DNA of 64,000 bases from Sipunculus nudus. Taxonomy: Eukaryota; Annelida; Sipuncula; Golfingiida; Sipunculidae. A model generated the notes under the pieces. That model was not told where the DNA came from, did not search any database, and saw only the letters and a program-made list of their open reading frames with translations. The position numbers and the translations under genes are program-made. Below are positions 60,620-64,000 of this stretch, in pieces. Every line of letters starts with the position of its first letter. Positions within the stretch are counted from its first letter, which is position 1. The stretch covers positions 63,245,659-63,309,658 of the forward strand of contig CM049313.1 of assembly GCA_026874595.1 (NCBI GenBank). Reading direction: 5' to 3'.

Positions 60620-60985
60620 TGTAAGGTCAGTTCCACGCCTAAACCTCAATCTGGTTAAGGGGTGCATGTACGCAACGCGGTTGAACATCTCACAGGTTGA
60701 AACTCCTTTTGGTAAAATTTCATGCCAAAGGCCTGATTTCTCAGGAATAAGTCAGATGGATTTTCATGAAAATACATGTAGGTACGTTAATTGACCTTGA
60801 GAAACTGTTAAGTGCTGCAGAAGACTTGTGTCAACATTTACAACTTTTTTCATTTTTTATTAGGATGGCAGATCATCGTCGTTGGTCCAAACATCAGCAC
60901 GACACAAATCGTAACCATAAAACCCAGAAAGTTCTAGCCTCTTCTGACAGATCATCTGTGGAAATGCAAATTAGGTCATTGTGAC
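60620..60985. repeat. dispersed relative of the 338-bp array
   Basis: Contains the 'caaaggcctgatttctcagg' block shared with 40.6 and 61.9 kb, then 'cacaaatcgtaaccat' and 'aaattaggtca' as in the 2.4-4.0 kb array. Confidence 0.7.
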
Positions 60986-61135
60986 GTACTCGGTTGGCTT
61001 CATATTCACCAGGTTAACTATCACTTTTTCTCCGTTTCTCGAGGGCCCGATTTTCACGATCTCACCATAACCTAACATGACATACACAGGTTATATTAAT
61101 AATTATATGAATAAAAAATGTTTAATAACATATAT

Positions 61136-61138
<3 letters not shown>

Positions 61139-61180
<42 letters not shown>
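61139..61180. repeat. (TA)n microsatellite
   Basis: 42 bp of TA. Confidence 0.95.
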
Positions 61181-61185
<5 letters not shown>

Positions 61186-61469
61186 AAACCATATCAACTG
61201 GACTGGGGGCCAATGGAACATCGAACAAGCAGAAATTAATGTTAATTACTGGCAGATAATTTGATAGATATCATTTAAGATAGAAATCTATGATTTACGG
61301 ATAACATACAAGATCTATCATAATTTTCTTCTGGTAGAGGTAACCATTTTTTAATGCTTGCTTAATTAAGTATTATAATATAAGTACATATGCGGAATTA
61401 CATTCCGGTATCGAACTATGTGACAGGGGCTCACACACGATGATTCTGGCGTCAACCAGGCTCGGTCTA

Positions 61470-61730
61470 TTACTCCTGCCGGTCTTAGGTGTGTGTCATC
61501 CCCATTGCTGGGTCATAACACAAAGGAACCCCCGAAAGGCGCACTCGTTCGTGAGTGAACCACGACTGTAGTGTACAGTCTCCCTATAAAGCCTTTAGAG
61601 CCCTCACCCTCCGGGGGGGGGGGGGGGGGCACCGCGAAAAAGGGCACCACCTCAGCAGAGGATCGAACTCACGATCCCCCTGCTTATAGCCCTTTTCTCT
61701 ACCCCTGAACCAAAAAAAAACCGTTAGATC
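61470..61730 (-). repeat. tRNA-like SINE and companion repeat
   Basis: The part at 61640-61712 reads on the minus strand as a pol III-type unit, with a degenerate A box (TAGAGAAAAGG) and a good B box (AGTTCGATCC). The adjoining 61490-61550 block is shared with 28.1 kb. A G17 run lies at 61613. Confidence 0.55.
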
Positions 61731-61889
61731 AATTATTGATTAAAACACCAATCTTTCATCTTCGAATTGCCTTCGACGACCGGGCCTCTCATTCAAGAAG
61801 GTTTTATATTTGCGATAGCTTCTTTTTTGCGAACATTGTGTTTTTAAAACGAAAAGGCAACCACAGCATTATCTGTGAGTCACGGGAAG

Positions 61890-62100
61890 ACAAGTGTGGT
61901 TCATAACCTGAGAGACGAAGACTCATGTCTGTAAAATCCATACAAAAGGCCAGATTTCTCAGGAAGAGCTGAATGGATTTTCGTGAAATTCGGTATGCAG
62001 ATTGATCTTGGAGAAATTTAAGTGCTGTAGAAGACGCCACAAATTTAACCATTTAATGCCGTTTTGACTTGAAGTTTTATGGATGACAACTTACGGCCAT
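61890..62100. repeat. dispersed relative of the 338-bp array
   Basis: 'acaaaaggccagatttctca', 'tggattttcgtgaaattcgg' and 'agtgctgtagaagac' match 60.7 kb. Confidence 0.7.
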
Positions 62101-62582
62101 TGGTCGAACCAACAGCATTGCAGAAAGAATATCCGTAATAAACAGTTCAAATTATACATTCTAACAAGTACTAACAGGCCCTCTCATGTTTTTTTTTCAG
62201 TCGTCAATGTGGGCTATACTCGCTGACTTACAGGATTGAAGTAGATTCCAGCACCTATTCAGAGCTTAATAGTCTTAGTATATGTTTAATGTCAGGAATC
62301 TTATGTACTGTTGAACTCTTTTTTAAAAGCGCCTGAAGACTTTTATTTGCCGCAGAAGACTGGTGATGCCACCCACAATTTCTTAGTTAACGCAGTTTAC
62401 ATATTTCAGCCATTTGTCCGTCCTCTTGCGGGGCACTCATTGCATCGACAGAAACAAGGATGTTTAAACTTCACATCCTGACAGGTATTATCTTGTGTAA
62501 TTAAATGAGGTCACTGCGACTTATTTTTTTAGTTTGATATTTGGGACATATCACATGTTTCAGCTTTGTTTCAGAATTTAAA

Positions 62583-62730
62583 GCCTGGATAGTCGAGTGG
62601 AAACCCCACTCAGCTCTCTCCGCGCTCGACCCGCCTTCAAATCGCGGGCTGGTTATGAGACAGGAGGGTTGTAGTTGCCAGTCCAAGGTCGGTGGTTTTC
62701 TCCGGGTCCTCCTGAGCCATGGAGAGAGCC
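62583..62730 (+). repeat. tRNA-derived SINE
   Basis: TAGTCGAGTGG at 62590-62600 fits the pol III A box exactly and CTTCAAATC at 62635-62643 is one base from the B box core. A 'ggtggttttctccgggt' stretch follows at about 62690, resembling a conserved SINE body. It lacks a convincing tRNA fold. Confidence 0.6.
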
Positions 62731-62760
62731 TAGCATTAGTTATCATAACTATTTGTACAA

Positions 62761-64000
62761 ACCGTGTAAAATAAATAGTTTAATTTTATAATTTCAGTTT
62801 AACATGTTTTGTATAAACTCTATATTGAAACCCGTGCTGCCGGACTAATTTTAACCCATTCCTGTTACTTTGTTGAACATTGCAACCTCCGGCCGAAAGG
62901 AATGGTGAATATTCAATCAGTCTATCTATCTGTCTGTCTTTAGGCACATGTATTATTAAAAAAAACTACAGCATATTCCACTTTACACTATATACAGATG
63001 GGCCTCTACACTGTTTCGATCTTCATCGAATATGACCCGGATTTGGAATCCAAAGCCTAAAATTCGCAGTTTAAATATGTTAAATTGTAGTTCACTCTTC
63101 ACAGCAGGGTGTGTGTCTGTGGTGTCTGACTGTATTGTCAACAAAGTGAACTTAAAATTCCAACCAACCGTACCAGGTGTTACGCCTCCAGTGACCTTCC
63201 CAAATCTAGTGCTCCTTTGTTTTAATATTATACCTGTCATTCGGACGTCCGTTTACATGGAACTGGATACATTTGTTAATGGTCATGATCTTCACCACAC
63301 AAATAATACGATGTTGCTAATCATTTATAAGGAACGATTATTGACTGGATATCTTGTCATGTGACCGCTGGCGCAGTGTCACCTAGAGCCATCTGGCTAC
63401 CAAACATAGAACAAACTGTCGTGTGATGAGTTTCTTGTTATACATGTATGAATTACATGTATTAAGCTTTCTTTCAATTATTTTACCGGAAATCACGCTG
63501 ATCCTTAGCGTGAAAATCGGTCCTGTGTTTATTGTCACGCATATACATGTATACGTAGTTACGCATATACGCTGACGGACACATGGAAACACCACAGTAA
63601 CAGAATCATATATAAGCTGGAAGTACTTATATATAAGAAGAAGAGTTTTTTTATACTTACATTTTTGTTGGGAAAATATTTCAGACTCTGTGTTCATCCC
63701 TTGTAGTCCGTCGTTTTATCCACTAACTTTCTCCATGAATTTCAGTGAGCAATTGGTCAAAGAGCAGCATAAAAAAATGAGAGTATAACAAAGTGAGAGT
63801 GGATCGGTTAAAGCCATGCAGCTATTCCCCTATATCTTTCTATAGACTTCATGTGATCTCTAGTGTACACTGCTTACATATTAATTAACTGTATGTCATT
63901 CCTCTTGCAGAGCGCCCTCTGACCTGCCACCAGATTATTGATTTTTTATTATTATTTGGGCGCCCCCCCCCCATATGTTATAAACACGTGGGTATAAACA
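62761..64000. other. non-coding DNA, no gene supported
   Basis: Overlapping open frames of 85-110 codons on both strands (62983-63240, 63032-63364, 63383-63697) have no recognisable domain and no splice context. Confidence 0.45.

Noticed and set aside
62583-62660. Functional tRNA gene
   Set aside because: A and B boxes are present but the acceptor and anticodon stems do not pair convincingly; a SINE is more likely. The same holds for 47.03 and 61.64 kb.
1-64000. CRISPR array, bacterial operon or phage content
   Set aside because: No regularly spaced short repeats with unique spacers, no dense ORFs, and spliced genes throughout.

Overview
The window is eukaryotic nuclear DNA: AT-rich, intron-rich, with sparse coding sequence and many transposable elements, microsatellites and tandem repeats. 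The C-type lectin family, a Ty3/gypsy LTR family, L1-like and CR1/L2-like LINEs and tRNA-derived SINE-like repeats together suggest an invertebrate, most likely a lophotrochozoan and possibly a bivalve mollusc. I cannot name the species.

Left part (1-12 kb). Diverged tandem repeats (0.5-1.2 kb and a ~338-bp unit at 2.4-4.0 kb) precede one compact gene, a Tctex1-domain dynein light chain related to DYNLT5/TCTEX1D1 (4957-5589). A decayed L1-like LINE (about 8.0-10.25 kb) and an antisense partial LTR follow.

Main part (11.8-58 kb). This is a tandem array of four copies of one secreted C-type lectin gene, all on the + strand. Each has four exons: signal peptide, Cys-containing N-terminal module, first half of the lectin domain, second half of the lectin domain. 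All introns are phase 1. Gene A (12410-21326), gene B (29452-35043) and gene D (48135-53382) are open; gene C (41951-44696) is a clear pseudogene. Shared insertions and sequence states group A with C and B with D, so the A-B-C-D order is best explained by en-bloc duplication of a two-gene unit. The 5' flanks (with a TATA-like element about 110-140 bp before the ATG) and the 3' flanks were duplicated too. Because the paralogous segments align, they give pre-insertion sites for later transposons: a 5'-truncated LINE and a solo LTR in the B flank, a foldback element in A intron 3, and a MITE in the D flank.

The predicted lectins carry a signal peptide, a 47-67 residue N-terminal module without a family I recognise, and a long-form CTLD. 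The CTLD keeps the C0-C0' and C1-C4 cysteines but lacks the usual second (C2-C3) pair. B and D have an EPN sugar-site motif; A has QPN. They are probably secreted, Ca2+-dependent carbohydrate-binding proteins, a class often used in innate recognition, but function is inferred from the fold only.

Between A and B lie a decayed CR1/L2-like LINE, a 31-bp minisatellite and a rearranged Ty3/gypsy element whose RNase H domain is directly followed by the polypurine tract and 3' LTR. The right end (58-64 kb) holds dispersed repeats, microsatellites and SINE-like sequences, and no gene that I can support.
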